This document shows, one piece after another, positions 11,381-20,735 of a DNA stretch of 64,000 bases (its first letter is position 1; each line of letters starts with the position of its first letter). Origin of the DNA: Pseudomonas quebecensis (GTDB lineage: Bacteria > Pseudomonadota > Gammaproteobacteria > Pseudomonadales > Pseudomonadaceae). The notes beneath the pieces were generated by a model, which saw only the letters and a list, made by a program, of their open reading frames with translations, had not been told where the DNA came from and did no database searches. The DNA lies in assembly GCF_026410085.1 (NCBI RefSeq), contig NZ_CP112866.1:3657001-3721000 (forward strand). Direction: 5' to 3'. A program made the translations under genes and the position numbers.

Positions 11381-12295
11381 TTATGTCGCGTATAAACCCT
11401 CATCCCACGCCGGCTCCTCGGGAAAGCGCAGGACCAGGAAATCCAGCAGGCTGCGCAACGCCGAGGGCATGTGTTTGCGCGAGGCGTAGACCGCGTAGAT
11501 GTTCATCTGCCGGGGATCGGCGCCAGGCAGCAGGCGTACCAGTTCGCCACGACGAACATAGTCGCCCGCCTGATAGCTGGGCAGCATGGCGACCCCGGCG
11601 CCGGCCAGGGTAAGGCGCAGTAAGGTGCTGGCCTCGTTGGCGGTGATATTGCCGCTCACCGGTACCGACACATGCTCACCCCGCTCGTCGAAATGCCACA
11701 GGCTCTTGCCGAAATAGGAGTGGGTGAGGCAATTGTGGCGCGCCAGGTCTTCGACTTTGCGCGGCGCCGGATGCTCGCGCAGGTACTCAGGCGTGGCGCA
11801 CACTACCGAGCGGCAAACGCTGAGGCGCCGGGCGATCAGGTTGGGGTCCAGGTCGTTGCTCATGCGAATCGCCAGATCGATGCGCTCATCCACCAGGTTT
11901 ACCGTGCGGTCGAGCAGTTGCAGATCCACCGTCACCAACGGGTGGCGCTTGACGTATTCGGCGATGGCCTCGGCCAATTGCACCTGGCCGAACGACGTAC
12001 TCACACTCAGGCGCAACAGGCCGCGAGGCGCGTCGTCCGGTTCGCTCACGGCGGCCTGCATGTCGGCACCCAATTCCAGCATTTGCCGGCAACGGGGCAG
12101 GGTTTCGCTGCCCGCTGCGGTCAGGCTGAGCTTGCGTGTGGTGCGGTGCAGCAGGCGCGCGCCGACCCAGTCCTCCAGCTCGACCAGGTAGCGCGATACC
12201 ACCGGGCGTGACAGGTCCAGATGATCGGCGGCGGCGGATTGGCTGCCCAGGTCGACCACGGTGACAAACACGCGCATTGCTTGAAGACGATCCAT
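11381..12295 (-). CDS. LysR-family transcriptional regulator
   Basis: 304 residues with an N-terminal winged helix (MRVFVTVVDLGSQSAAADHL, then SRPVVSRYLVELEDWVGARL) and a LysR substrate-binding domain that includes MSNDLDPNLIARRL and LAGAGVAMLPSYQAGDYV. It belongs to the large CrgA-like group. It is divergent from the exported MBL-fold protein with 106 bases between them, so that gene and the oxidoreductase after it are the likely targets (inference). Confidence 0.88.
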   Translation of the reverse strand: MDRLQAMRVFVTVVDLGSQSAAADHLDLSRPVVSRYLVELEDWVGARLLHRTTRKLSLTAAGSETLPRCRQMLELGADMQAAVSEPDDAPRGLLRLSVSTSFGQVQLAEAIAEYVKRHPLVTVDLQLLDRTVNLVDERIDLAIRMSNDLDPNLIARRLSVCRSVVCATPEYLREHPAPRKVEDLARHNCLTHSYFGKSLWHFDERGEHVSVPVSGNITANEASTLLRLTLAGAGVAMLPSYQAGDYVRRGELVRLLPGADPRQMNIYAVYASRKHMPSALRSLLDFLVLRFPEEPAWDEGLYAT

Positions 12296-12401
12296 GATCT
12301 GCCCGATTTTAGAAACAAACTATGTTCCAGCATCGCATTTTTAGTCTGGTTTGGTGCAACTAAGCTCTGTGCATCCTTTGAATCGATGCTGGAGCTGCCC
12401 A

Positions 12402-13268
12402 ATGTTCTCAACCTTCAAGCGCCTGAGCCTGGGCACCGCCGCCCTGGCCTTCGCCGCCCATGCGGCCGCGGCCGAGCTGAAGCTCGACGTGTACAACCCC
12501 GGCGAAGCGGCAATCTTCCCAGTCACCTCGGTGCTGGTCAGCGGCGCCAGGGACGCGATCCTGGTGGATGCGCAATTCGGCAAAAGCCAGGCCGAGCAAC
12601 TGGTGCAGAACATCCGCGCCAGCGGCAAGCACCTGACCACCATCTACATCAGCCATGGCGACCCGGACTACTACTTCGGCCTCGACACCCTGACTGCGGC
12701 TTTCCCCGACGCCAAGGTGCTGGCGCCGCAACCGGTGGTCGAGCACATCAAGGCCACCGTGGCCGACAAACTGGCATTCTGGGGCCCGAAAATGGGCGCC
12801 GACAAACCGGCTAAAACCATCGTGCCGCAGGTACTTGAAGGCCACAGCCTGAGCCTGGAGGGCCAGACACTGGAAGTGGTCGGCCTGGATGGCCCACAGC
12901 CGGATCGCAGCGTGGTGTGGATCCCGTCGATCAAGGCGGTCGTCGGTGGCGTGGTGGTGGCCCAGAACATTCATGTATGGATGGCTGACACCCAAAGCGC
13001 ACAGTCCCACAAAGACTGGCTGGCGACCTTGCAACGCATCCAACAGCTGCAGCCGCGCACCGTGATTCCGGGCCATTACCTGGGCACGCCGTCGCTGGCG
13101 TCGGTGGCCTTCACGGCTGACTACATCAAGGCCTTTGACCTGGAAACCGCCAAGGCCAAGGACGCCGCCGCGCTGATCGCAGCCATGAAAAAGCGCTACC
13201 CGACCCTCGCCGACGAGAGCTCGCTGGAGCTGAGCGCCAAAGTCGCCAAGGGCGAAATGAAGTGGTGA
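12402..13268 (+). CDS. Exported MBL-fold protein with altered metal site
   Basis: 288 residues with a signal peptide (MFSTFKRLSLGTAALAFAAHAAAA) and a metallo-beta-lactamase fold. The start at 12402 follows GGAG at SD distance. Where active members have HxHxDH, this one reads SHGDPDYY: His85 and Asp89 stay, but the second and last His are replaced by Asp87 and Tyr90. A later ligand-like motif VIPGHYLG is kept. It may bind one metal, bind metal differently, or be a non-enzymatic binding protein. It is followed after 35 bases by an NAD(P)-binding oxidoreductase on the same strand. Confidence 0.78.
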   Translation: MFSTFKRLSLGTAALAFAAHAAAAELKLDVYNPGEAAIFPVTSVLVSGARDAILVDAQFGKSQAEQLVQNIRASGKHLTTIYISHGDPDYYFGLDTLTAAFPDAKVLAPQPVVEHIKATVADKLAFWGPKMGADKPAKTIVPQVLEGHSLSLEGQTLEVVGLDGPQPDRSVVWIPSIKAVVGGVVVAQNIHVWMADTQSAQSHKDWLATLQRIQQLQPRTVIPGHYLGTPSLASVAFTADYIKAFDLETAKAKDAAALIAAMKKRYPTLADESSLELSAKVAKGEMKW

Positions 13269-13303
13269 ACCGCTGTAAACCCTGACTTTTACTGGAGAAC
13301 ATC

Positions 13304-13918
13304 ATGAGCAAGATCGCAATCATTGGCGCCACCGGCCGTGCCGGCAGCCAACTGCTGGAAGAAGCGCTGCGTCGCGGGCATAGCGTGGTCGCCATCGCGC
13401 GCAATACCGATACCCTGGCGGCGCGCGCCGGCGTCACCGTCGAACAGGTCGATGCCCTGAATGCCGACGCTTTGCAACAGGCCATCAGCGGCAGCGACGT
13501 GGTGATCAGCGCGGCGCACTTTGCCACATTGCCCGCTGCCGCCGTGATCGGCCCGGTGAAAAAAGCCGGGGTCAAGCGCCTGCTGGTGGTGGGCGGCGCG
13601 GGTTCGCTGCTGCTGCCGGACGGCAGCCGCGTGATCGACAGTCCGGGCTTCCCGGCTGAATACAAAGCCGAAGCCAGTGCCGGTGCTGAGTTCCTCGAAG
13701 CCCTGCGCCAGGAACAGGACCTGGACTGGACCTTTCTGTCACCGTCGGCGGAATTCGTCGAGACCGAACGCACCGGCCGCTTCCGCCTGGGTCACGACCA
13801 TTTGCTGGTGAGCGCCGAAGGCCGCAGTTGGATCAGCTTTGCCGACTACGCCATCGCGCTGATCGATGAAGTGGAAAAGCATCAGCACCCGCGCCAGCGT
13901 TTTACGGTCGGTTACTGA
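13304..13918 (+). CDS. NAD(P)-binding oxidoreductase, atypical SDR (YwnB/NmrA-like)
   Basis: 204 residues. The N terminus MSKIAIIGATGRAGSQLLEE is the GxxGxxG dinucleotide-binding turn of atypical short-chain dehydrogenases, and no YxxxK catalytic pair is evident, as in the NAD(P)H-binding (PF13460) group. The family includes redox sensors and NADPH-dependent reductases. It has a strong SD (TGGAGAA) and probably shares a transcript with the exported MBL-fold gene just upstream. Confidence 0.8.
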   Translation: MSKIAIIGATGRAGSQLLEEALRRGHSVVAIARNTDTLAARAGVTVEQVDALNADALQQAISGSDVVISAAHFATLPAAAVIGPVKKAGVKRLLVVGGAGSLLLPDGSRVIDSPGFPAEYKAEASAGAEFLEALRQEQDLDWTFLSPSAEFVETERTGRFRLGHDHLLVSAEGRSWISFADYAIALIDEVEKHQHPRQRFTVGY

Positions 13919-13936
13919 TTGGTGGAGTGACTGATC

Positions 13937-14022
13937 CATCGCTATCGGGGACAAGCCCCCTCCCACATGCACTGACGAAACCAGATCAAAACTGTGGGAG
14001 GGGGCTTGCCCCCGATGGCGAT
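13937..14022. repeat. REPIN (two inverted REP arms)
   Basis: Two arms in opposite orientation: ATCGGGGACAAGCCCCCTCC within 13937-13966 and TGTGGGAGGGGGCTTGCCCC from 13993, separated by 26 bases. Each arm is a small imperfect palindrome and the pair folds into one long hairpin. This is the standard REPIN structure moved by RAYT transposases in Pseudomonas. The right arm lies inside the 3' end of the adjacent LysR gene. Confidence 0.85.
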
Positions 14023-14942
14023 CGATCGGTCAGTTCAAGTACCGCTGCCCCACCCTGATCTGAAGAGTGCGCCTGGCTCTGCAGCCAAGCCATCAATGCC
14101 TCTAGCTCCGGCATGGGCTGCGCGCCCGGCGCAGACACCAGGTAATAGCCCATCCCCGTCGGCACACGCCGTTCAAACGGCATGACCAGCCGCCCCGCCT
14201 TCACATCCTCGCCGATCAGCGCACAATCGCCGATCGCCACGCCGGAGCCTTGGGACGCCACTGTCATCGCCAGGTCCAGGGTTTCGAAGTGATGGCCTTG
14301 GCTCACGGTGCTCAAGCGCACATCCGCCGCATTCAGCCAGAGCGTCCAGTCCCGTTCGTCGCGCGTGGGGTGCAGCAGCACCTGGTGTTGCAGGTCTGCC
14401 GGCGCGCGCAGCGTCGCGAGCAAGGCCGGCGCGCAGACCGGGGTGAGTCGTTCGTCGAATAGATGCACGGCCTCGGCGGGCTGTTCGGCGATGGGCGCGT
14501 AAATCACGGCCGCATCGAAAGGCTCGCGACGAAAGTCCACGGTGTTGGCCACGGTGGTAGTGAGCTCAACCGGCACATCAGGGCGTTCCCGTTGCCATTG
14601 CATCAGGCGCGGCAGCAACCAGCGCATCACGCAGGTGGAAGCCTTGAGTTGCAGGGCCTGACGCCGACGGCCGATCTGTTCCACCGCGGCACCGACCAGG
14701 CCAAACACCTGCTGCGTGCACTGCTGCCATTCACGCCCTTGCTCGGTAAGGCTCAAACCGCGCGCCTGACGCACAAACAAGGGGTAGCCCAAGTGGCGCT
14801 CCAGCCCGGCGATCTGCCGGCTCACCGCACCCTGGGTGATGTGCAAGCGCTCGGCGGCGCGGGTGAAGTTGCAGCACTGGGCCGTGACCCAGAACGTGTG
14901 CAGCGCAGGCAGCGGCGGAAGGCGTTTCATGCGATGAGCCAT
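13986..14942 (-). CDS. LysR-family regulator (GcvA-like) with REP-derived C terminus
   Basis: 318 residues from ATG 14942 (MAHRMKRLPPLPALHTFWV); ATG 14930 is an alternative. The helix-turn-helix FTRAAERLHITQGAVSRQIA and the effector domain with ASQGSGVAIGDCALIGE are typical of GcvA/AmpR-like LysR proteins. The last dozen residues (RSPSGASPLPQF) are encoded by the REPIN arm, so the original stop was probably lost or moved by the repeat. It is divergent from the ThDP decarboxylase gene and likely controls it. Confidence 0.85.
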   Translation of the reverse strand: MAHRMKRLPPLPALHTFWVTAQCCNFTRAAERLHITQGAVSRQIAGLERHLGYPLFVRQARGLSLTEQGREWQQCTQQVFGLVGAAVEQIGRRRQALQLKASTCVMRWLLPRLMQWQRERPDVPVELTTTVANTVDFRREPFDAAVIYAPIAEQPAEAVHLFDERLTPVCAPALLATLRAPADLQHQVLLHPTRDERDWTLWLNAADVRLSTVSQGHHFETLDLAMTVASQGSGVAIGDCALIGEDVKAGRLVMPFERRVPTGMGYYLVSAPGAQPMPELEALMAWLQSQAHSSDQGGAAVLELTDRSPSGASPLPQF

Positions 14943-15039
14943 GACGTGAGGACATGGCGAGTATGACGTTTTATCGATTGTGGGCGCCATGGGCCAACCG
15001 TTCCAATACCGCCTTCTCTCATTCACAAGAGCGACCTGT

Positions 15040-16665
15040 ATGGCGACCTGCGGCGAAGTGTTGGTCAACCTCCTGGAAGGCTACGGCGTGGACCATGTGT
15101 TCGGCATACCCGGGGTGCACACCGTGGAGCTGTATCGCGGCCTGGCCCGCTCCGGTATCCGCCACGTCACCCCGCGCCATGAACAGGGCGCCGGCTTTAT
15201 GGCCGACGGTTACGCACGCACCCGTGGCAAGCCGGGCGTGTGCTTCATCATCACCGGCCCCGGTATGACCAATATCACCACGGCCATGGCCCAGGCGTAT
15301 GCCGACTCGATCCCGATGCTGGTGATTTCCAGCGTGCAATCGCGCAGCCAGCTGGGCGGTGGACGCGGCAAATTGCATGAGCTGCCGAACCAGAGCGCGC
15401 TGGTGGCTGGGGTGGCGGCATTTTCCCACACGCTGATGTCGGCGGCGGAGCTGCCGGGCGTGCTGGCCAGGGCGTTTGCGTTATTCCAGGCCGGGCGGCC
15501 GCGCCCGGTACATATCGAAATCCCCCTGGACGTGCTGGTGGAAAACGCCGATGCGCTGCTGCCCTGCGCACCGGTTAACGTGGCCCGCGCCGGCGCGGCA
15601 CCGGCGGCGGTTGCACAGATGAGCCGTTTGCTCGTCGCGGCCAAGCGCCCGCTGATCCTGGCCGGCGGCGGTGCCATTGACGCCGCCGCTGCGCTGACCG
15701 AACTGGCCGTCACCCTCGGCGCACCGGTCGCGCTGACCATCAACGCCAAGGGCCTGTTGCCGGCCGCGCATCCGCTGCTGATCGGCTCGACCCAGAGCCT
15801 GCCCGCCACCCGCGCCCTGGTGGCCGAAGCCGACGTGGTGTTGGCCATCGGCACGGAGCTTGCGGAAACCGACTACGACACCACCTTCGCCGGCGGCTTC
15901 GAAATCCCCGGTGTCTTGCTGCGCATCGATATCGACCCGGACCAGACCGTGCGCAACTACCGGCCCGAGGTGGCGTTGGTGGCGGATGCGCGGATCGCCG
16001 CCGACGCCTTGCTGGCCGACGTTTTGCGCGGGCCACTGCCTGCGCGTGAACCCCACTGGGGGCGCCTACGCGTGGCGCGGTTGTGGGCTGAATTGACGCC
16101 CACCTGGGACGCCGCCACGCGCGCGCATAGCCTGTTCCTCAATACGGTTCTGCACGCCTTGCCGGACGCCGTGCTGGTGGGCGACTCGACCCAGCCGGTG
16201 TACAGCGCCAACCTGACCCTGAACCTCGACCAACCGCGCCGCTGGTTCAACGCCTCCACCGGCTACGGCACCCTGGGCTACGCCCTGCCCGCCGCCATCG
16301 GCGCCTGGCTTGGACGCGGCGACGGCCGGCCGGTGGTGTGCCTGATCGGCGACGGCGGCCTGCAATTCACCCTGCCGGAACTGGCGAGCGCGGTGGAGGC
16401 TCGTACGCCGATCATCGTGTTGCTGTGGAACAACCAGGGCTATGAAGAGATCAAGCGCTATATGCTCAACCGCGCCATCGAGCCGGTGGGCGTGGACATC
16501 TACACGCCGGATTTTATCGGCGTGGCCAAAGCCCTCGGCAGCGCCACCGCCAGCGCGCACAGCGTTACGCAGCTGCGTAGGGCGTTGGATGCCGCCGCGC
16601 AACGGCAGAGGCCGACGCTGATTGAAATCGACCAGGGGCTGTGGATGAAGGAGGTGGCGGTGTGA
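15040..16665 (+). CDS. aruI: ThDP-dependent decarboxylase, probable 5-guanidino-2-oxopentanoate decarboxylase
   Basis: 541 residues with the three ThDP-enzyme domains. The catalytic Glu is in PRHEQGAGFMADGYAR near residue 50, and the ThDP/Mg motif is GDGGLQFTLPEL ending in LLWNNQG near 450. The N terminus (CGEVLVNLLEGYGVDHVFGI) and overall length agree with AruI, which decarboxylates 2-ketoarginine in the arginine transaminase pathway; acetolactate-synthase-like enzymes are the alternative. Start 15040 is preferred because upstream frame does not resemble the family. No aruH transaminase is next to it. Confidence 0.72.
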   Translation: MATCGEVLVNLLEGYGVDHVFGIPGVHTVELYRGLARSGIRHVTPRHEQGAGFMADGYARTRGKPGVCFIITGPGMTNITTAMAQAYADSIPMLVISSVQSRSQLGGGRGKLHELPNQSALVAGVAAFSHTLMSAAELPGVLARAFALFQAGRPRPVHIEIPLDVLVENADALLPCAPVNVARAGAAPAAVAQMSRLLVAAKRPLILAGGGAIDAAAALTELAVTLGAPVALTINAKGLLPAAHPLLIGSTQSLPATRALVAEADVVLAIGTELAETDYDTTFAGGFEIPGVLLRIDIDPDQTVRNYRPEVALVADARIAADALLADVLRGPLPAREPHWGRLRVARLWAELTPTWDAATRAHSLFLNTVLHALPDAVLVGDSTQPVYSANLTLNLDQPRRWFNASTGYGTLGYALPAAIGAWLGRGDGRPVVCLIGDGGLQFTLPELASAVEARTPIIVLLWNNQGYEEIKRYMLNRAIEPVGVDIYTPDFIGVAKALGSATASAHSVTQLRRALDAAAQRQRPTLIEIDQGLWMKEVAV

Positions 16666-16833
16666 GCCCAGTCACCACAGGGGAGCGGCGTACACACTGG
16701 TTGTGGTGAGCGAGCAGTCTGTTGCAAGCCCATCAACCCCCGCGCAATTTTTCAATAACCCCTGCGACTTTCTCATTTGCTCCGCCTGCATCCACCGTGG
16801 CCTGATTCGCGCTTGTTCACTCAAGGCTTGCCC

Positions 16834-18021
16834 ATGGAAAACGTTCACGCAAAACCCACTACGGCCGTCTGGCTGATGCTCAGTGTTGTGCTGGTCGCCC
16901 TTAACCTGCGTCCGTCGATGGCGGCAGTCGGGCCGTTGTTATCGTCGATTCGCGGCGATGTGCCGTTGAGTTTCAGCAGCGCGGCACTGTTGACCATGCT
17001 GCCGGTGATGGCCATGGGGCTGGCGATGTTTTTCGGTATGGGCCTGGCCAAGCGGCTTGGCGAACACCGCAGCATCGTGCTGTCGCTGGGGGTGATCGGC
17101 GTGGCGACGCTGTCACGGTTGTGGCTGGATTCGGCGCTGGAGCTGATCGTCAGCGCCATCGCCGCCGGGGTGGGGATCGCGTTGATCCAGGCGGTGATGC
17201 CGACGCTGATCAAGACCCGCTTCAACCAGAATGTGTCGTTGTTCATGGGCCTGTATGTCACCGCAATCATGGGCGGTGCCGCGTTGGCCGCGTCATTCGC
17301 GCCGTTCGTGCAGGCACGGACCGGCAGTTGGCGCATCGGCCTGGCGATCTGGGCAACGCTCGCCGTGCTGGCGCTGGTGTTCTGGTGCGCCCAGCGTGCG
17401 ACGCTGCCGACGGTGCCCCAGGCCGGCTCCGGCGCGCAGGAAAGCTTTTTCGGTAACGCACGCGCCTGGTTGCTGGCGATCTTCTTTGGTCTTGGCACGG
17501 CGTCCTACACCTGTGTACTCGCGTGGCTGGCGCCGTACTACGTAGAGCAAGGCTGGAGTGAACAGAACGCCGGACTGCTGCTGGGCTTTCTCACGGCGAT
17601 GGAAGTGGTGTCGGGGCTGGTCACGCCGGCCATCGCCAACCGTCGCCGGGATAAACGCGGCGTGGTGGCGGTGTTGCTGGTGCTGATCATCCTCGGGTTC
17701 TGCGGCCTGATCCTCGCGCCACAGCACCTGAGCCTGCTATGGCCCTGCCTGCTCGGCCTGGGCATCGGCGGGCTGTTTCCGATGAGCCTGATCCTGTCCC
17801 TCGACCACCTGGACAACCCCCGCCGCGCCGGTGGTCTTACGGCCTTTGTGCAGGGCATCGGCTACCTGATCGCGGGGCTGTCGCCTCTGATCGCCGGCGT
17901 GATCCGCGACCAACTGGGCAGTTTCGAATGGGCCTGGTGGGCGCTGACTGCCGTGATCGGTGTGATGCTGCTGATCGTGACGCGCTTCGACCCCAAGCGC
18001 TACGCGCAGCAAATTCGCTGA
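16834..18021 (+). CDS. MFS transporter, CynX/NimT family
   Basis: 395 residues and 12 hydrophobic segments. The signature ALNLRPSMAAVGPLL in TM1 and the FxMGL-type loop (FFGMGLAKRLGEHR) mark the cyanate permease CynX/NimT group of the major facilitator superfamily, which moves small anions and nitroimidazoles among others. The start at 16834 follows CAAGG. It lies 168 bases after the decarboxylase and could share its promoter, though the gap leaves room for its own. The substrate is not predictable from sequence. Confidence 0.83.
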   Translation: MENVHAKPTTAVWLMLSVVLVALNLRPSMAAVGPLLSSIRGDVPLSFSSAALLTMLPVMAMGLAMFFGMGLAKRLGEHRSIVLSLGVIGVATLSRLWLDSALELIVSAIAAGVGIALIQAVMPTLIKTRFNQNVSLFMGLYVTAIMGGAALAASFAPFVQARTGSWRIGLAIWATLAVLALVFWCAQRATLPTVPQAGSGAQESFFGNARAWLLAIFFGLGTASYTCVLAWLAPYYVEQGWSEQNAGLLLGFLTAMEVVSGLVTPAIANRRRDKRGVVAVLLVLIILGFCGLILAPQHLSLLWPCLLGLGIGGLFPMSLILSLDHLDNPRRAGGLTAFVQGIGYLIAGLSPLIAGVIRDQLGSFEWAWWALTAVIGVMLLIVTRFDPKRYAQQIR

Positions 18022-18158
18022 GGTCGTGTCGCCAACAGTTTTTGTCCCACACCCAACATAGAAACAGCCTACGAAGCTTCCTATTGGGACGCCCGTTCCG
18101 TTAATCTTTTGCGCTGTCTTGTACTGAATTCGGTACATGGGGTTTACGGACGAAACCG

Positions 18159-19094
18159 ATGTTAAACAGTAACTTGCTCAGAAAGCTCGATATGCAGGAC
18201 TTGATGGTGTTTATCGCCGTTTATGACCAGAGCAGCGTTACCGATGTGTCAGAAACGCTGTTCGTCAGCCAGTCCACCGTGAGCTACAGCCTCAAGAAAC
18301 TGCGTACCAGTTTCGAGGATGAACTGTTTATCAACACCCGTGCGGGCATGCGACCGACGTACAAGGCCACCACCATGTACGGGCATGTGCAGAAGATTCT
18401 CGAAAGCATCAACCTGTGTCATGCCGGTGGCCAGGCGTTCGACCCGACCCAGCAGGCGGTGACCTTCAATGTGTGCGCCCCGGAATACTTCGAACAGCTG
18501 ATCCTGCCGCGCCTGCTCAAGCAATTCGACCGCGCCGACCTGCCGGTGATCGTCAATGTGCGCAAGCTGGAAGCCGATATCCCCGCCGAGGACCTGCGCC
18601 AAGGTCGCCTGGACCTGGTGATTTGCTTCGGCCCGCACTTTCATCGCACCCACAAAGACTTCAGAACCCAGATGCTGCTGGAGGATGATCTGGTGTGCGT
18701 GTTCGACAAACGCGCCGCGCCACAGGAACCGGCGTTCAGCCTGCAATCGTTTGTGGAGCGACGCCATGTGTTTCCCACACCGTGGACGTCCGATACCAAT
18801 ATGATCGACGGTTGGCTGGGCCGCCTGGCGCGTAAACGCCACGTGGTGGCGCGGGCCAACAGCTACAGCGCGGCATTAAAGATGATCACGGGCACCGACT
18901 ATGTCGTCACCCTGCCCCGCCGTGTGCAAAAGCTACTGGCACCGGCCTCGACCTTCGGTCACTGCGAAGCGCCGAACGGCTTGCCGGGTTTTACTCTGGA
19001 TATGCAGTGGAACGAAAGCAGCGAGCAGGACCGCGCCAATACCTGGTTCAGGGAACAGGTGGTGAAAGTCTGCGCCGAACAAGGGCTGCTCTGA
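18159..19094 (+). CDS. LysR-family regulator (NodD-like group)
   Basis: 311 residues. The winged helix is MVFIAVYDQSSVTDVSETLF then SQSTVSYSLKKLRTSFEDEL, as in the NodD/NahR/LinR branch, followed by a periplasmic-binding-type effector domain ending NTWFREQVVKVCAEQ. It is convergent with the small tautomerase gene and faces, across that gene, another regulator of the same branch at 19546-20469; the two may be old paralogues. Confidence 0.86.
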   Translation: MLNSNLLRKLDMQDLMVFIAVYDQSSVTDVSETLFVSQSTVSYSLKKLRTSFEDELFINTRAGMRPTYKATTMYGHVQKILESINLCHAGGQAFDPTQQAVTFNVCAPEYFEQLILPRLLKQFDRADLPVIVNVRKLEADIPAEDLRQGRLDLVICFGPHFHRTHKDFRTQMLLEDDLVCVFDKRAAPQEPAFSLQSFVERRHVFPTPWTSDTNMIDGWLGRLARKRHVVARANSYSAALKMITGTDYVVTLPRRVQKLLAPASTFGHCEAPNGLPGFTLDMQWNESSEQDRANTWFREQVVKVCAEQGLL

Positions 19095-19127
19095 CGCAGG
19101 CTCTGCAGTGATTTTGCGGGGCGGTGA

Positions 19128-19490
19128 TCAGCCGATGACAACCTTGCTGTAGGACTCTCGATCCATATCGAGCAGTTGCACGCTGAGCTGCACCTGCATG
19201 TCCGCCGGCCAGTCGCCCATATCGTGCAACGCCGCCAACAGGCCTTCCGACAGCTGTTTCTTGACTTGAGGCGAGCGTCCGCTGAGCAGCGACAATTTCA
19301 CCGCAATGAAACCGCGTGGGTTGAAGGACGTGCCCACCTGGAAACTCTCGACTTTCACCGCGCGGCTTTTGATATCGAACTCCGAGCCGAATTGCCCGGA
19401 TGCCATCAGCACATTGTTGAGCCGCAACAAGGCTTTCTCGACGGCCAGGCCGGTGAGGTTCGCGGTGTACTCCAGGTGCAAGTGCGGCAT
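19128..19490 (-). CDS. 5-carboxymethyl-2-hydroxymuconate delta-isomerase family
   Basis: 120 residues starting MPHLHLEYTANL. Pro2, exposed after removal of Met, is the catalytic base of the tautomerase superfamily, and the length and ending match the CHMI (HpaF/HpcD) family of homoprotocatechuate breakdown. No other hpa genes are near, so its natural substrate may differ. It lies 55 bases downstream of the LysR gene on the same strand (that gene starts at 20469 and ends at 19546), consistent with cotranscription. Confidence 0.82.
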   Translation of the reverse strand: MPHLHLEYTANLTGLAVEKALLRLNNVLMASGQFGSEFDIKSRAVKVESFQVGTSFNPRGFIAVKLSLLSGRSPQVKKQLSEGLLAALHDMGDWPADMQVQLSVQLLDMDRESYSKVVIG

Positions 19491-19545
19491 GGATCGCTCC
19501 GAGTTATTTGTAGGAAGACTCTTAGATATATCACGGAAAAAACCG

Positions 19546-20469
19546 TCAGGCAGGATTCAGCGGCCCGCGATCGCTCATAAACGCTTCCAACCGCGAACGC
19601 ACCCAGCGCTCGGCCGGGTCGGTATCCACGTGGCTGAGCCAGACCATGGACAAATCCAGGGTCGGCGTCTCGAACGGAAACGGCTCGCAAAACAGCTGGC
19701 CTGACACGGCCATGGCCTCCGCGGTGTAGTCCGGCAGGCTGGCGATCAGGTCGGTGCCGGCCAACAGCGCCGGCAAGGCGCTGTATTGCGGCACCGACAA
19801 CACCACCTGCCGCTTGCGGCCGATTTCCGCCAGCCATTCATCGGCAAACCCCGACACGTTGGCGGTGTGAGACACCAGCACATGGGGCCGTGCGCAATAT
19901 TCATCGAGGGTCAACGGCGTGTCCGACGCATCGGCGCGCAACAGGCGCGGACGGATATGACGCAGCAATTTGCGCTTGGCATTGGCCGGCAGGCCACGGG
20001 TCTGGGTAATGCCGACGGTGATGTCACCGGATGCCAGCAGATCGGGGATGCGCCAGTAATCGACATGCTGCACCACAAACACCACCTTCGGCGCTTCCTG
20101 GCGCAAGGCGCGCAGCAAAGGCGGCAACAGGCCGAATTCCACATCGTCGGACAGGCCGATGCGGAAGGTCATGGTGCTGATGGACGGGTCGAAATCGTGG
20201 GTCAGGCTCAAGGCCGACGACAGCGAATCCAGGGCCGGCGACAGGTGCTGGATTATCTCTTCGGCTCGCGCGGTGGGCTCCATGCGGTGGCCGACGCGGA
20301 TAAACAGCGGGTCGTTGAACAAGGTACGCAAACGGTTGAGCGCCGAACTGATAGTGGGCTGGCCCAGAAACAGTTTCTCCGCCACCCGCGTGACGTTGCG
20401 CTCGAGCATCAGTGCTTCGAAGACCACCATCAGATTGATGTCGGCCTTGCGTAATTCGTTGCGATTCAT
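19546..20469 (-). CDS. LysR-family regulator (NodD-like group)
   Basis: 307 residues from ATG 20469 (MNRNELRKADINLMVVFEAL), chosen over ATG 20490 because the shorter form starts at the usual place before the helix-turn-helix. The DNA-binding part is NVTRVAEKLFLGQPTISSAL. The effector domain includes FRIGLSDDVEFGLLPPLL and the typical ending SDRGPLNPA. It reads toward the tautomerase gene and may control it. Confidence 0.86.
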   Translation of the reverse strand: MNRNELRKADINLMVVFEALMLERNVTRVAEKLFLGQPTISSALNRLRTLFNDPLFIRVGHRMEPTARAEEIIQHLSPALDSLSSALSLTHDFDPSISTMTFRIGLSDDVEFGLLPPLLRALRQEAPKVVFVVQHVDYWRIPDLLASGDITVGITQTRGLPANAKRKLLRHIRPRLLRADASDTPLTLDEYCARPHVLVSHTANVSGFADEWLAEIGRKRQVVLSVPQYSALPALLAGTDLIASLPDYTAEAMAVSGQLFCEPFPFETPTLDLSMVWLSHVDTDPAERWVRSRLEAFMSDRGPLNPA

Positions 20470-20591
20470 CGGCGCCTGCCCTTTCCCCAAGACGAACCGC
20501 AGTGTAGAAAGCGCCGCGAGCGGCGTCTACGCGCGACAGCGCCGGATTCACCGGCAGGCCATGGCCCACCGGTGCCTGTCAGACCTGGCGC

Positions 20592-20735
20592 TCAGGGTTT
20601 GAGCGGCCTTTCCTGATCGCGCTCGGACAACTCCGTGCCATCGTCCGGATGTTTCCAGGTTTGTGGTTTTTCCTCTTCGTGACGCCGGGATTGCTCCTGC
20701 GCCGGCTCATCGTGGTGCTTCGGTTCGTTACCCAT
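20592..20735 (-). CDS. Small very hydrophilic protein, 47 residues
   Basis: The frame starts at ATG 20735, preceded by GGGAGGTGA, one of the best Shine-Dalgarno sites in the window. The product, starting MGNEPKHHDEPAQEQSRRHE, is almost wholly charged and polar (Glu, Asp, Lys, Arg, His) with no hydrophobic core, so it is probably disordered. I do not know a function. A longer frame upstream to 20822 lacks such a site. It is separate from the LysR gene 122 bases downstream on the same strand. Confidence 0.68.
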   Translation of the reverse strand: MGNEPKHHDEPAQEQSRRHEEEKPQTWKHPDDGTELSERDQERPLKP

